A DNA stretch of 64,000 nucleotides from Streptomyces althioticus (GCA_014649355.1 BMSW01000007.1:62001-126000), one strand, 5' to 3'. Counted from the stretch's first letter, positions 42,975-52,682 are shown. Notes: generated by a model not told the origin, from the letters alone. Numbers and translations are program-made.

Positions 42975-43112
42975 CGGTGCTCCGCCTACCGGGTTAGCTG
43001 TCGGGTTCGGGCGGGTGGAAGGGTTGCCCTACGGCCTCTCCGTAGAGTGGGCCGATTCACCCCAAGTCTCGGTGGGTCCCCGGCTCCGGCTGCCCTGGCG
43101 GACAGTGACGGA
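42975..43112 (-). ncRNA. ydaO/yuaA c-di-AMP riboswitch
   Basis: On the minus strand the leader contains GAGCCGGGGACCC, TTGGGGTGAATC, then CCGCCCGAACCCGACAGC and TAACCCGGTAGGCGG, the conserved core of ydaO elements in actinobacteria. It ends just before the ribosome site of the P60 gene. The limits are approximate. Confidence 0.88.
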
Positions 43113-43173
43113 CTCGGCGGGGGCCGCGCGGCCCGGCGAGGTTCGCCGGCGGGGGACGAGCGGCCCGGACGGC

Positions 43174-43203
43174 ACGGTAGCCAACTGGTGTGGCCCTTGT
43201 GAA
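43174..43203 (-). promoter_or_regulatory. Possible promoter of the riboswitch transcript
   Basis: TTCACA and TACCGT on the minus strand, 18 bases apart, about 60 bases upstream of the riboswitch. Confidence 0.4.
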
Positions 43204-43339
43204 GGTTGATGGGTGATATGCCCGATACATTTTCGTGACCTTCTTGTGGATGTCACGCACGGTGAGGCGCTGACCGTGGAGGGTGTCCGTCGCGGCGCCC
43301 CGGGGAGGGGCCGGGGGATGTTTCCGGGGCGGGCCCGGG

Positions 43340-43362
43340 TTGTCGGTGGAGCGCCCTAGACT
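43340..43362 (+). promoter_or_regulatory. RecA-NDp-type (PafBC) promoter of the helicase gene
   Basis: TTGTCGGTG, 8 bases, TAGACT matches the tTGTCRgtg-N8-TAnnnT motif of LexA-independent DNA-damage promoters of actinobacteria. The predicted start is about 3 bases before the ATG at 43372. Confidence 0.75.
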
Positions 43363-43371
43363 CGGAGAGCG

Positions 43372-45852
43372 ATGAGCAGCCTCTTTGACGACAGCTTCCT
43401 GGCGGACCTCCAGGCCCAGCGCGGCCCGGCGGACGAGCCCCCGCCGCCGCCCGAGGACGAGCACGCCCCGGAGCCCCTGCCGGACGACCTGTTCGGCGGG
43501 AAGTTCGACGTGCCCCCGGAGCGGGACTCCTACTACCGGGACGGCGCCCCGCGCCCGGTGATCGACTCCGCCGCGCTGCTCGAGGGGCTGAACGACAACC
43601 AGCGCGCCGCGGTCGTGCACTCCGGCTCCCCGCTGCTCATCGTCGCCGGAGCCGGGTCCGGCAAGACCCGCGTGCTCACCCACCGCATCGCCCACCTGCT
43701 CGCCGAGCGGGGCGTGCACCCGGGCCAGATCCTCGCGATCACCTTCACCAACAAGGCCGCGGGCGAGATGAAGGAGCGCGTCGAGCAGCTCGTCGGCCCC
43801 CGGGCGAACGCGATGTGGGTGATGACCTTCCACAGCGCGTGCGTCCGCATCCTGCGCCGCGAGTCCAAGAAGCTCGGCTTCACGTCGTCCTTCTCGATCT
43901 ACGACGCCGCCGACTCCAAGCGTCTGATGGCCCTGGTCTGCCGTGACCTGGACCTCGACCCCAAGCGCTTCCCGCCGAAGTCCTTCAGCGCCAAGATCAG
44001 CAACCTGAAGAACGAACTGATCGACGAGGAGGACTTCGCCGCCCAGGCCACCGACGGCTTCGAGAAGACCCTCGCCCAGGCCTACGCGCTCTACCAGTCC
44101 CGCCTGCGCGAGGCGAACGCGCTGGACTTCGACGACCTGATCATGACGACGGTCAACCTGCTCCGCGCCTTCCCCGACGTCGCCGAGCACTACCGCCGTC
44201 GCTTCCGGCACGTCCTGGTCGACGAGTACCAGGACACCAACCACGCCCAGTACGCCCTGGTGCGCGAGCTGGTCGGGGGCGCCTCCGAGCACCCCGTCGA
44301 CGTCCCGCCGGAGGCCGAGGTGCCGCCCGCCGAGCTGTGCGTGGTGGGCGACGCCGACCAGTCCATCTACGCCTTCCGCGGCGCGACGATCCGCAACATC
44401 CTCCAGTTCGAGGAGGACTACCCGGACGCGACGACCATCCTGCTGGAGCAGAACTACCGCTCCACGCAGACGATCCTGTCCGCCGCCAACGCCGTCATCG
44501 AGCGCAACGAGTCCCGCCGCCCGAAGAACCTGTGGACCAACGCGGGCGAGGGCGCCCGCATCACGGGGTACGTCGCGGACACCGAGCACGACGAGGCGCA
44601 GTTCGTCGCCGACGAGATAGACCGCCTCACGGACGCGGGCGAGGCCAAGGCCGGCGACGTCGCCGTCTTCTACCGCACCAACGCCCAGTCCCGTGTCTTC
44701 GAGGAGATCTTCATCCGCGTCGGCCTGCCCTACAAGGTCGTCGGCGGCGTGCGCTTCTACGAGCGCAAGGAGGTCCGGGACGTCCTGGCCTACCTGCGGG
44801 TGCTGGCCAACCCGGAGGACTCGGTGCCGCTGCGCCGCATCCTCAACGTCCCCAAGCGCGGCATCGGCGACCGCGCCGAGGCCATGATCGACGCGCTCGC
44901 TCAGCGGGAGAAGATCAGCTTCCCGCAGGCGCTGCGCCGCGTCGACGAGGCGTACGGCATGGCCGCCCGGTCGGCGAACGCCGTCAAGCGGTTCAACACG
45001 CTGATGGAGGACCTCCGCACGGTCGTCGAGTCGGGCGCCGGACCGGCGACGGTGCTGGAGGCCATCCTCGAACGCACCGGCTACCTCGCCGAGTTGCAGG
45101 CCTCCACCGACCCGCAGGACGAGACCCGCATCGAGAACCTCCAGGAACTCGCGGCCGTCGCCCTGGAGTTCGAGCAGGAGCGCGGCGAGGGCGAGACGGG
45201 CACGCTGGCCGACTTCCTCGAGCAGGTCGCGCTGGTCGCCGACTCCGACCAGATCCCCGACGAGGAGGACGGCGACGGCGTCATCACGCTGATGACCCTG
45301 CACACCGCCAAGGGCCTGGAGTTCCCGGTCGTCTTCCTCACCGGCATGGAGGACGGCGTCTTCCCGCACATGCGCGCCCTCGGCCAGACCAAGGAGCTGG
45401 AGGAGGAGCGCCGCCTGGCCTACGTCGGCATCACACGGGCCCGCGAGCGGCTCTACCTCACCCGGTCGGTGATGCGCAGCGCCTGGGGCCAGCCGTCGTA
45501 CAACCCGCCGTCGCGTTTCCTGGAGGAGATCCCGGCCACGCACCTGGAGTGGAAGCGGACCGGGGCGAGCGGCCCCGTGGCCAACGGCCCGGTGTCCGGG
45601 GTGGCCGCGTCGCTGTCGTCCTCCCGCTCCCGCTCGTCCGCGTCGGGCGCCTCCGGCTTCGCCACCCGGCGCACCTCGGAGAAGCCCGTGGTGTCGCTGG
45701 CCGTCGGGGACCGGGTCACGCACGACCAGTTCGGTCTGGGCACGGTCGTCGCGGTGAAGGGCACGGGGGCGAACGCCGAGGCGACGATCGACTTCGGCGA
45801 CGAGAAGCCCAAGCGCCTGCTGCTGCGGTACGCGCCGGTGGAGAAGCTCTAG
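43372..45852 (+). CDS. pcrA: UvrD/PcrA-type ATP-dependent DNA helicase
   Basis: An 826-residue SF1A helicase for nucleotide excision repair and clearing of protein blocks. All motifs are present: Q-motif L-N-D-N-Q-R-A-A-V, Walker A G-A-G-S-G-K-T, motif II V-D-E-Y-Q-D-T, motif III G-D-A-D-Q-S-I-Y-A-F-R-G-A, motif IV Y-R-S, V-M-T-L-H-T-A-K-G-L-E-F and V-G-I-T-R-A-R. The C-terminal 60 residues hold a Tudor-like segment (D-R-V-T-H-D-Q-F-G-L-G-T-V) that binds RNA polymerase in relatives. The short leader and RecA-NDp motif suggest damage induction. Confidence 0.96.
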   Translation: MSSLFDDSFLADLQAQRGPADEPPPPPEDEHAPEPLPDDLFGGKFDVPPERDSYYRDGAPRPVIDSAALLEGLNDNQRAAVVHSGSPLLIVAGAGSGKTRVLTHRIAHLLAERGVHPGQILAITFTNKAAGEMKERVEQLVGPRANAMWVMTFHSACVRILRRESKKLGFTSSFSIYDAADSKRLMALVCRDLDLDPKRFPPKSFSAKISNLKNELIDEEDFAAQATDGFEKTLAQAYALYQSRLREANALDFDDLIMTTVNLLRAFPDVAEHYRRRFRHVLVDEYQDTNHAQYALVRELVGGASEHPVDVPPEAEVPPAELCVVGDADQSIYAFRGATIRNILQFEEDYPDATTILLEQNYRSTQTILSAANAVIERNESRRPKNLWTNAGEGARITGYVADTEHDEAQFVADEIDRLTDAGEAKAGDVAVFYRTNAQSRVFEEIFIRVGLPYKVVGGVRFYERKEVRDVLAYLRVLANPEDSVPLRRILNVPKRGIGDRAEAMIDALAQREKISFPQALRRVDEAYGMAARSANAVKRFNTLMEDLRTVVESGAGPATVLEAILERTGYLAELQASTDPQDETRIENLQELAAVALEFEQERGEGETGTLADFLEQVALVADSDQIPDEEDGDGVITLMTLHTAKGLEFPVVFLTGMEDGVFPHMRALGQTKELEEERRLAYVGITRARERLYLTRSVMRSAWGQPSYNPPSRFLEEIPATHLEWKRTGASGPVANGPVSGVAASLSSSRSRSSASGASGFATRRTSEKPVVSLAVGDRVTHDQFGLGTVVAVKGTGANAEATIDFGDEKPKRLLLRYAPVEKL

Positions 45853-45876
45853 CCGACCGGGCGGTGGCCCGTCGCG

Positions 45877-45898
45877 GGGCCGGAGTCCGCTCCGGCCC
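45877..45898. terminator. Hairpin between convergent helicase and M23 genes
   Basis: GGGCCGGAG pairs with CTCCGGCCC around a TCCG loop (9 base pairs). Confidence 0.7.
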
Positions 45899-45906
45899 GG
45901 CAGGCC

Positions 45907-47436
45907 CTACGTCGGTTCGATGCCGTGGCTGCGGAACCAGGCGAGCGGGTCGATCGACGAGCCGCCGCCGGGGCGGACCTCGAAGTGCAGGTGCGGGCCG
46001 GTCGAGTTGCCGGAGTTCCCGGAGAACGCGACCTGGTCGCCGGCCTTGACGGTCGCGCCGGAGGGCACCTGGTAGCTGGAGAGGTGGCAGTACCAGGTCT
46101 CCGTGCCGTCCTTCGCCGTCACGATCAGCATGTTGCCGTAGGCGGAGTTGTACTGCGTGCGCACCGTGCCGTCGGTCGCCGCCAGCACGGGCGTGCCGTA
46201 CGAGACGGGGAAGTCGATGCCGGTGTGGAGGGACATCCAGTTGATGCCGGACTGGCCGTAGTAGGCGCTGAGTCCGTGCTGCGCCACCGGGAGCGCGAAC
46301 TTCGGGCGGAGCCGCTCCTTGCGGGCCGCCTCCTCGGCCGCCCGCCTGCGCTCGAGCTCCTGCTGGGCCTTGAGGTCGATGCGGCCCTGGGCGCGGCTGG
46401 CCCGGTCGGCGAAGTCGTCGGCGCCGGCGGCGACACCCTCGAGCTGGGTGTCCAGCTTGACGTTGACGGCGGACGGCTGGACGGGCTGGGCGTCCGCGGC
46501 GGTCGTCCGCGCCTCCTGGCCGCCCTCCTCGGACAGGTCGCCCACCGAGGCGGCGGCGATGCCGGCGACCCCCATCACGCACGCCGAGGGCACGGCCACG
46601 GTCAGCAGCGCGGAGCGCTTGGGCGGGGTGCGGCGGCGGGAGCGGGACCCGGAGCGTGAGGCGGCGCGCGGTGCGGGGGCGACCTCCTCCTGCTCGTCGA
46701 GGAGGGAGACGGCGGGGAGTTCGCCGGTGTCGGCCGGTTCACCGGCCCCGGGTTCGTCCGGACCGGGCTCCCCGCGGTAGTCGTCCTCCGCGTACGGCTG
46801 GTCGGGCGCGCCCTGGTCGTAGGACTCCTGAGCGAAGTCCTCGTGCGCCGCGAGGTTCTCCTGCTCGTACGGCTCTCCGCCGTACTGCGCGTCCGGTGCG
46901 GGCGTCGCGCCGCCGTCGGAGTTCCACTGGGTGGCGTCGTAGACGCCGCTGTCGAAGGTCTGCGTGCCCCAGTCCCACTGCTGGGTCGGGTCCGCGGGCT
47001 GCTCGGCCTGGTCGGGCTGGAGCCACGCGTTCGCGTCCCACTGGCCGGTCTCCGGGGATCCGCCCTGCTGGGGGATCACCGCCATCGGCTGCTGCCCGGT
47101 GGTCCAGGCGGTCGCGTCGTGGCCGCCGGTGTCGTACGCGGCCTGCTGGAAGGCGTAGGCGTCGTAGTGCCCGGTGTCCTGCGCGCCGGCCGTCCACTGG
47201 CCCGTGGTCCAGGCGGCCTGCGCGGGGTCCTCGCCCGGCATGCTCCCGAAGAGGGGGTCGGCGGCGAAGGTGCCGGCGGTGTGCTCACCGGTGCCGTAGT
47301 AGGTGGCGTCGTAGCCGGCGTAGGAGGTGACGTCCCCGTACGGGACCTCCTGGCTGCCGTACGACGCGTAGGGCGCCGAGGCGGCATCGGAGGCCGGAGC
47401 CGGGGTCATGGTCCCCGACGGGTGACGGTCGTTCAC
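45907..47436 (-). CDS. M23-family peptidoglycan peptidase with long cytoplasmic region
   Basis: About 509 residues, starting at a GTG after GAGAAG. Some 230 disordered residues are rich in Y, W, Q, D and G with recurring T-G-x-W/Y-D-A units. One membrane helix (T-V-A-V-P-S-A-C-V-M-G-V-A-G-I-A, about 265-285) and a coiled stretch follow, and the C-terminal M23 LytM domain has H-T-G-I-D-F-P, then H-L-H-F-E, so the zinc site is complete. It probably cleaves cross-bridges in the wall. Confidence 0.85.
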   Translation of the reverse strand: MNDRHPSGTMTPAPASDAASAPYASYGSQEVPYGDVTSYAGYDATYYGTGEHTAGTFAADPLFGSMPGEDPAQAAWTTGQWTAGAQDTGHYDAYAFQQAAYDTGGHDATAWTTGQQPMAVIPQQGGSPETGQWDANAWLQPDQAEQPADPTQQWDWGTQTFDSGVYDATQWNSDGGATPAPDAQYGGEPYEQENLAAHEDFAQESYDQGAPDQPYAEDDYRGEPGPDEPGAGEPADTGELPAVSLLDEQEEVAPAPRAASRSGSRSRRRTPPKRSALLTVAVPSACVMGVAGIAAASVGDLSEEGGQEARTTAADAQPVQPSAVNVKLDTQLEGVAAGADDFADRASRAQGRIDLKAQQELERRRAAEEAARKERLRPKFALPVAQHGLSAYYGQSGINWMSLHTGIDFPVSYGTPVLAATDGTVRTQYNSAYGNMLIVTAKDGTETWYCHLSSYQVPSGATVKAGDQVAFSGNSGNSTGPHLHFEVRPGGGSSIDPLAWFRSHGIEPT

Positions 47437-47729
47437 CAACTTCTCTTTCGCCTCGACAACAGGGGCTGCCAGAGCAGTGCGGCGACTGTACCCGGCGGTA
47501 TGCGGGCGCGACAATCTTCCACAGGTTTCGCGCCCGCAGGAAACGGGCATTCGGTCGGGTTTCGGTGGCCGGTGGGCGCGGTCTTGGCTCTACGTTCGAC
47601 TTGTGTTCGAAATTGGGACGCATGGGCGTCGACAAGTCGGCCGTCGCTGACCGTTGTTGTTCGCTTCTGGACGCGGAAGATCGCTCCGTGGGAGGGAGAG
47701 GCGCGGGCGTGTCGTGCGCCCCCAGCGCC
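47437..47729. other. Spacer upstream of the M23 gene
   Basis: No gene is seen. It includes a perfect 11-base inverted repeat (TGCGGGCGCGA and TCGCGCCCGCA at 47501-47538, 16-base loop) that would form a hairpin in the 5' leader of the M23 transcript. Its role is unknown. Confidence 0.5.
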
Positions 47730-48599
47730 TCAGGCCACCGTGAGACCGTTCGCCCGTCCGCCGGACGGTTCACCCGGATGCGCCGTGTCCAGCGCCTCCC
47801 GGATGCCCGTCGCCACCGCCGGGTGCACCGGCAGCGCCAGGTGCCCCACCCCGCTCACCCGCACGTTGACCGCCTTCAGGTCCGGGTGCTCGACGCACGC
47901 GTTCTCCAGCGGATCCATGATGTGGTCGAGGTCGCTCCAGAACGCCACGAAGTGCGTACGGCACCCGGGCGCGGGCCGGGCCAGCTCCTCCAGCACCGGG
48001 GAGCCGGGACGCATCTGCCGCACGATCGGATGGGCGTTGGCCAGCGGCGCCACGCGCGTGCCGGAGTGCGGGGTGCCGAGCGTGACCAGCGTCCGCACCC
48101 TCCGGTCACCGCCCAGCCGCTGCACGTAGTACCGCGCGATCAGCCCGCCGAGGCTGTGCCCGACCACGTCCACCCGCTCGCTGCCCGTGCGCTCGCAGAC
48201 CTGCTCGACGTGCCGGCCGAGCAGCTCGGCCGCCGTGCGGATGTCGCACGTCAGCGGGGAGTAGTTGAGCGACTCGATCTGCTGCCGGCCGTGCTGGGCC
48301 AGACTGCGGCGCAGCAGGACGAAGACCGAGCGGTTGTCGATGAAGCCGTGCAGCAGCACGACCGGCGGCTTGGCCTCCGTCGGCAGCTGCGCCGTCCCCT
48401 CCGGGGCGGTCAGCGCCGAACGGTCGGGGCCGCGCCGCTCCTGGATGATGCCGGCGGGATAGAGGAGGACATGGCCCGCCAGGATCGCCAGCTCCAGGGC
48501 GGTGGCCTTCAGCAGGCCCACGGAGAGATCCGCCAGCCGGGCCGGCAGCAGACGCCGGCAGAGGGGCAGGAACGGAAGAGCTGCCTGGGTGACCTTCAT
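47730..48599 (-). CDS. Alpha/beta-hydrolase (lipase-like)
   Basis: A 289-residue protein whose ATG follows GGAGG. The hydrophobic N-terminal region (about 20-55) may be a membrane anchor. The catalytic serine lies in G-H-S-L-G-G (about 149), the oxyanion loop in L-L-H-G-F-I-D-N, the acid probably in D-L-D-H-I, and the histidine in V-G-H-L-A-L, a full triad. It resembles triacylglycerol lipases of the LipA type. The substrate is unknown. Confidence 0.85.
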   Translation of the reverse strand: MKVTQAALPFLPLCRRLLPARLADLSVGLLKATALELAILAGHVLLYPAGIIQERRGPDRSALTAPEGTAQLPTEAKPPVVLLHGFIDNRSVFVLLRRSLAQHGRQQIESLNYSPLTCDIRTAAELLGRHVEQVCERTGSERVDVVGHSLGGLIARYYVQRLGGDRRVRTLVTLGTPHSGTRVAPLANAHPIVRQMRPGSPVLEELARPAPGCRTHFVAFWSDLDHIMDPLENACVEHPDLKAVNVRVSGVGHLALPVHPAVATGIREALDTAHPGEPSGGRANGLTVA

Positions 48600-48991
48600 G
48601 GCCGACCTCCTGTCGGCACGCGAGGGGACAGCCTCGTCCCCCGTGTGCCCTCGTGGAATGGCGCTCCGAGTGCGGTCGACGGTGCGCGCCGGTGAAGCGC
48701 GGACGGTGCGCGGTGGTGGGTCGACCTCGAGGCGCATCCCTTATGCGCATGTTCCCACTGTTGTCCCTGTGTCGCACGAGCACTCGGCCTCGGGGCCGGG
48801 CCCGGGAACGCTGCGCGACGGACGTGTCCCACCGTGTGATTTCCCCCTCCCTGTGCACCGTGAAACTGCCGGTTGCGGGATGCTGGAGATAACGTTCGTT
48901 CACTTCTGCGGCCGGTTCCGGCCGGGGAATCCGTGCGATGTGTGCGGTACTGGTCGATACGGATGGATGTAGTCGCTTCATGGAGGCAGTG
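48600..48991. promoter_or_regulatory. Divergent lipase/icmB promoter region
   Basis: 390 bases without a gene. It contains a small palindrome ATGCGCAT near 48742 and the AT-rich stretch GATAACGTTCGTTCAC near 48887. I cannot assign binding proteins. Confidence 0.4.
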
Positions 48992-49408
<417 letters not shown>

Positions 49409-49788
49409 GCGCGGGGTCGCCGCGGGGAGCGGGTGGCGTGCCGCCGGGGCGGATGCGCCCGTTGTGGGCGCCGGTGTGGTGGCAGTCGCGGGCGTCCGGG
49501 TTTCCCAGGAGGGTGCCGGGGCGTCCGAGGCGGGCGCGCAGAGTGCCGATGAGGTGACGGCGTCCGATGTCGGCGCGGCCAGGACAGCGTGTGCCGACGT
49601 CGCGAGGGCCGTCGGGGCCCGTGCTTCCGGTGCTCGCGACACGGGAGCCGTGGCAGCCGCCCTTGCGACGGCGGGCGGCGGGATGCCCGTCTCCGGCCGC
49701 CGGCGCCGAGGGTGTCCGTCGGCGTGCGCGGGTCCGCCCCGCACGGCTTCGGTGGTGAGCGTGGGCGTGACGGGACCGGCCGGGCCGG
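49409..49788. other. Spacer with low-complexity coding-like character
   Basis: 380 bases. Both strands show open frames rich in Ala/Gly/Thr/Ser/Pro, but none has a family match or ribosome site. It may be a decayed gene or just GC-biased DNA. Confidence 0.4.
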
Positions 49789-51423
49789 TCAGGGCGCCGG
49801 TTCCTCCGGAGCCAGCTCCGCCAGCATCGCGCCGCGCAGCCGCAACGTGGTCACCAGGCGCTGGAACGCCTCCGACCAGTAGCTCGCGGCGCCGGGCGCC
49901 GCGTCCTCCGGCTCGTCCGGTATCGCCAGCAGCGCGTCCAGACGGCTCGCCTCGGACGGGTCGAGGCAGCGCTCGGCCAGGCCCATGACTCCGCTGAAAC
50001 TCCATGGATAACTCCCTGCGTCCCGCGCGATGTTGAGCGCGTCGACCACGGCCCGTCCGAGCGGCGGGGCCCAGGGCACCGCACACACCCCGAGCAGCTG
50101 GAACGCCTCGGACAGGCCGTGCGTCTCGATGAACCCGGCCACCCACGCCGCCCGTTCACCGGCGTCCAGGGTGGCCAGCAGCCGGGCGCGCTCGGCCAGG
50201 GACACCGCCCCCGGGCCGCCCGCCTCCGGCGCGGACGGCTCCCCGAGCAGCGCGCGCGACCATGCCGCGTCCCGCTGCCGCACCGCCGCCCGGCACCAGG
50301 CCGCGTGCAGCTCGCCCTGCCAGCCGTCGGCGACCGGCAGCGCCACGATCTCCTCGGGCGTACGCCCGCCGAGCCGCCCCGGCCAGGTACCGAGAGGCGC
50401 CGCCTCCACCAACTGACCGAGCCACCACGAGCGTTCCCCGCGACCGGCCGGCGCCGTGGCCGCCACACCGTCACGCTCCATCGCCGCGTCGCACTCGTGC
50501 GGAGCCTCCACCACGATCGTCGGCACGTCCCGCGTACGGTCCACCGCCACGCACACCGCGGCGCGCGCCCCCATCCGCGCGGCCAGCGCCGAGGCGGGCA
50601 GCGCCGAGAGCAGCTCGGCCGCCGTCGCCCGTACGTTGCGGCTGCGGTCGGCCAGCGCCCGCTCCAGGAAGGTCTCGTCGTCCGGGCCGAGTCCGGCGCG
50701 CAGGGAGTCCAGGAACATCAGCCGGTCCTCGGCGCGCTCCGTCGTCCACGTCTCCTCCAGCAGGGTCCGCGCGGCCGCCGCGTCCCGGGAGCGCAGAGCG
50801 GTGAGCAGCGTGACCCGCTCGGCGAAGAGGCCCTCCTGCCAGAGCCGCCGTATGCCCTGCGGATCCCGGAGGTCGGGCGCCGAGGGGCCGCCGCCGGGGG
50901 CCGCGCGCAGGGCGAACCGCCAGTCCGGGTTGAGCCGGGCCAGCCACAGCGCGCGCGGGCCCGCGAACCGCAGCGCCGCCGGTCGCAGGTCGGTGCGGCC
51001 CCGCGCCGCGTCGAGCAGGGCGGGCAGCGCCTGCGGGGGCGCCGCGTAACCACGGGCGTTCGCCGCCTGGAGCCACTGCGGCAGCAGCTCCATCAGGTCC
51101 GGCGCCGCACCCCGGCGGCCGGCGCCGGACGCGCCGGGACGGTCGGCGAGCAGCGCCCCGAGCCTGCGGGCGGCGGCCTGCGGCAGTGGAGGGCGCGGGT
51201 CCTCGGGGGCGGGGCGCAGCCGCTCGGCGGGCCGCGCGGGGCGCAGCCCGGCCCGTCGCCGTACGGTCGCCGCCGCGGCCCCGTCGAGCAGGTCCGACGG
51301 CGCCTGTGGTCCGGGCGCCGCGCCCGGCGGGACGCGCCGGTCGGTGCCCAGCAGAGCCGCGGTCACCAGCTCCTCCCAGTGGTCCGGGAGGGACGCGGCC
51401 ACGGTGGCGGTCGTCCTGCTCAT
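49789..51423 (-). CDS. DUF5691-type HEAT-like repeat protein
   Basis: A 544-residue cytoplasmic protein, starting after GGAAAGGAAG. It begins W-E-E-L-V-T-A-A-L-L-G-T-D-R-R, and the middle has R-S-R-N-V-R-A-T-A-A-E-L-L-S-A-L typical of HEAT repeats, so a protein-protein scaffold is likely. It lies about 125 bases downstream of the SWIM-family-like gene on the same strand, and opposite the MoxR operon. This set of neighbours recurs in actinobacteria and points to one complex. The molecular role is unknown. Confidence 0.75.
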   Translation of the reverse strand: MSRTTATVAASLPDHWEELVTAALLGTDRRVPPGAAPGPQAPSDLLDGAAAATVRRRAGLRPARPAERLRPAPEDPRPPLPQAAARRLGALLADRPGASGAGRRGAAPDLMELLPQWLQAANARGYAAPPQALPALLDAARGRTDLRPAALRFAGPRALWLARLNPDWRFALRAAPGGGPSAPDLRDPQGIRRLWQEGLFAERVTLLTALRSRDAAAARTLLEETWTTERAEDRLMFLDSLRAGLGPDDETFLERALADRSRNVRATAAELLSALPASALAARMGARAAVCVAVDRTRDVPTIVVEAPHECDAAMERDGVAATAPAGRGERSWWLGQLVEAAPLGTWPGRLGGRTPEEIVALPVADGWQGELHAAWCRAAVRQRDAAWSRALLGEPSAPEAGGPGAVSLAERARLLATLDAGERAAWVAGFIETHGLSEAFQLLGVCAVPWAPPLGRAVVDALNIARDAGSYPWSFSGVMGLAERCLDPSEASRLDALLAIPDEPEDAAPGAASYWSEAFQRLVTTLRLRGAMLAELAPEEPAP

Positions 51424-51547
51424 GAGCTTCCTTTCCGACGGGGGTCCCGGTGCGGTCGAAGGCTCACGCGCACCGAGTGTCCAGCGATGTCCGAAAGATG
51501 CATGGCGGCGGTGGGACCGAAGGTGGTCGAGAGGCGGAAGTGGCTGG

Positions 51548-52615
51548 TCAGCACAGGGGGACCGCCTCTCCCGGACCCTGCGGCCAGGCCGCCAGGGGAG
51601 TGAAACCGCGGGGGCCGCACTCGCCGAACACCCGGACCGGGGCGCCTCCGGAGAGGGCGACCAGCCGCCACAGTCCCGGGCGGGACCGGGCCGCCGCGCC
51701 GACCGGCAGGGCATGGTCCTCGTCGGCGTCGGCCAGCTGCCAGCCGTCACCGTCCGGGACCGGCTGGACACGGTCGAGCGTCACCGGGACCGACTCCCGC
51801 CACGGGTCGTCGCGCAGCGCGGCGCCGTAGCGGGCGAGCGCCCCGGACGTCGTTGTGCCCGGCGGGCGCACGGTCGTCGGCACGGGCACCCCGAACCGCT
51901 CGGTCAGCGCCATCCGTGGCTGCCCGGCGCCCGGGTAAGGGGTCAGCTCCGCGTCGACCGCCAGCCCGGCCGGGAGCGTCAGGTCGGGGGCGCGGCCGGC
52001 CGCCCCGTAGGAGAGGAGCAGCGCCGTATGGCCCGACGCCGTGCCGTGCAGCCAGATGCGACGGGTGGTCAGGCGGCCGTCAGAGGTGTCGTACTGGGCG
52101 AGGACCAGCCAGTCGTCGCGGATCGCGGGGCCCTCCGGTGACGAGGTCAGGCCGACACGGGAGCGGACCGTCGCGGCGAGCGGCTCGGGCAGCCGGTCGC
52201 GCCGTAGCCAGGCCCGGGCCAGGAGGTGGAGCAGGGCGCACTCCTCCAGCAGACGTACGGGGGCGTCGCCGCCCGCGCCGGCGCTTGCGAGCGCCCCCAG
52301 GTCCCGGACCCGGCCGGCCAGGCCCGGGGCCTGCGCGTCGACCATGCGGGCCGCGGTCTCCTCCCACAGGGCGGGACCGGACTGCGCGGCCGAGATCAGC
52401 CCCCCGCGGAGCAGGTCCGCCAGCCGCTGCTCCAGCTCGGCCGCCCCCGCCGTGATCCGCTCGGTCCGGCGCTCGGCCCGCCGCCGGGCGGCCGGGGAGA
52501 CGGGCGGTGGGGACGCGGCGGCAGCGGCCTCCGCCTCTCCCGCGCCGTCCGACGCGGCGTCACATGTCTGTGCCGGTGCCCGGGTCACGGTCCTGCGCAC
52601 CCCCCGATCAGTCAT
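51548..52615 (-). CDS. SWIM-family-like protein lacking the SWIM zinc finger
   Basis: A 355-residue protein. From P-A-A-R-R-R-A-E-R-R through L-E-Q-R-L-A-D-L-L-R-G-G and W-E-E-T-A-A-R-M-V-D-A-Q-A-P-G it follows the C-terminal part of SWIM zinc-finger proteins that accompany MoxR/VWA genes. The usual N-terminal C-x-C...C-x-H finger is absent; the first 40 residues are Ala/Pro-rich. Only 134 bases separate it from the divergent MoxR gene, so the finger is not in another frame. Its promoter is a RecA-NDp-type site and the message would be almost leaderless. Confidence 0.7.
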   Translation of the reverse strand: MTDRGVRRTVTRAPAQTCDAASDGAGEAEAAAAASPPPVSPAARRRAERRTERITAGAAELEQRLADLLRGGLISAAQSGPALWEETAARMVDAQAPGLAGRVRDLGALASAGAGGDAPVRLLEECALLHLLARAWLRRDRLPEPLAATVRSRVGLTSSPEGPAIRDDWLVLAQYDTSDGRLTTRRIWLHGTASGHTALLLSYGAAGRAPDLTLPAGLAVDAELTPYPGAGQPRMALTERFGVPVPTTVRPPGTTTSGALARYGAALRDDPWRESVPVTLDRVQPVPDGDGWQLADADEDHALPVGAAARSRPGLWRLVALSGGAPVRVFGECGPRGFTPLAAWPQGPGEAVPLC

Positions 52616-52622
52616 GTCTCCG

Positions 52623-52645
52623 ACGGTAGGTCCCGCCACTGACAG
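52623..52645 (-). promoter_or_regulatory. RecA-NDp-type (PafBC) promoter, leftward
   Basis: On the minus strand cTGTCAGTG, 8 bases, TACCGT. This fits tTGTCRgtg-N8-TAnnnT except for the first base. It drives the SWIM-like/DUF5691 pair; the predicted start is within a few bases of the ATG at 52615. Confidence 0.72.
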
Positions 52646-52682
52646 TCCGTGGCGGCCGGGCATGTGTGCAGGTCGGGGGTGA

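Noticed and set aside
43057..45723. An 888-codon frame antisense to the helicase gene
   Set aside because: A GC-bias shadow of pcrA with no domain or ribosome site.
49464..49988. Plus-strand frame between icmB and the DUF5691 gene
   Set aside because: It has only Ala/Gly-rich low complexity, no ribosome site, and runs into the 3' end of a certain gene on the other strand.
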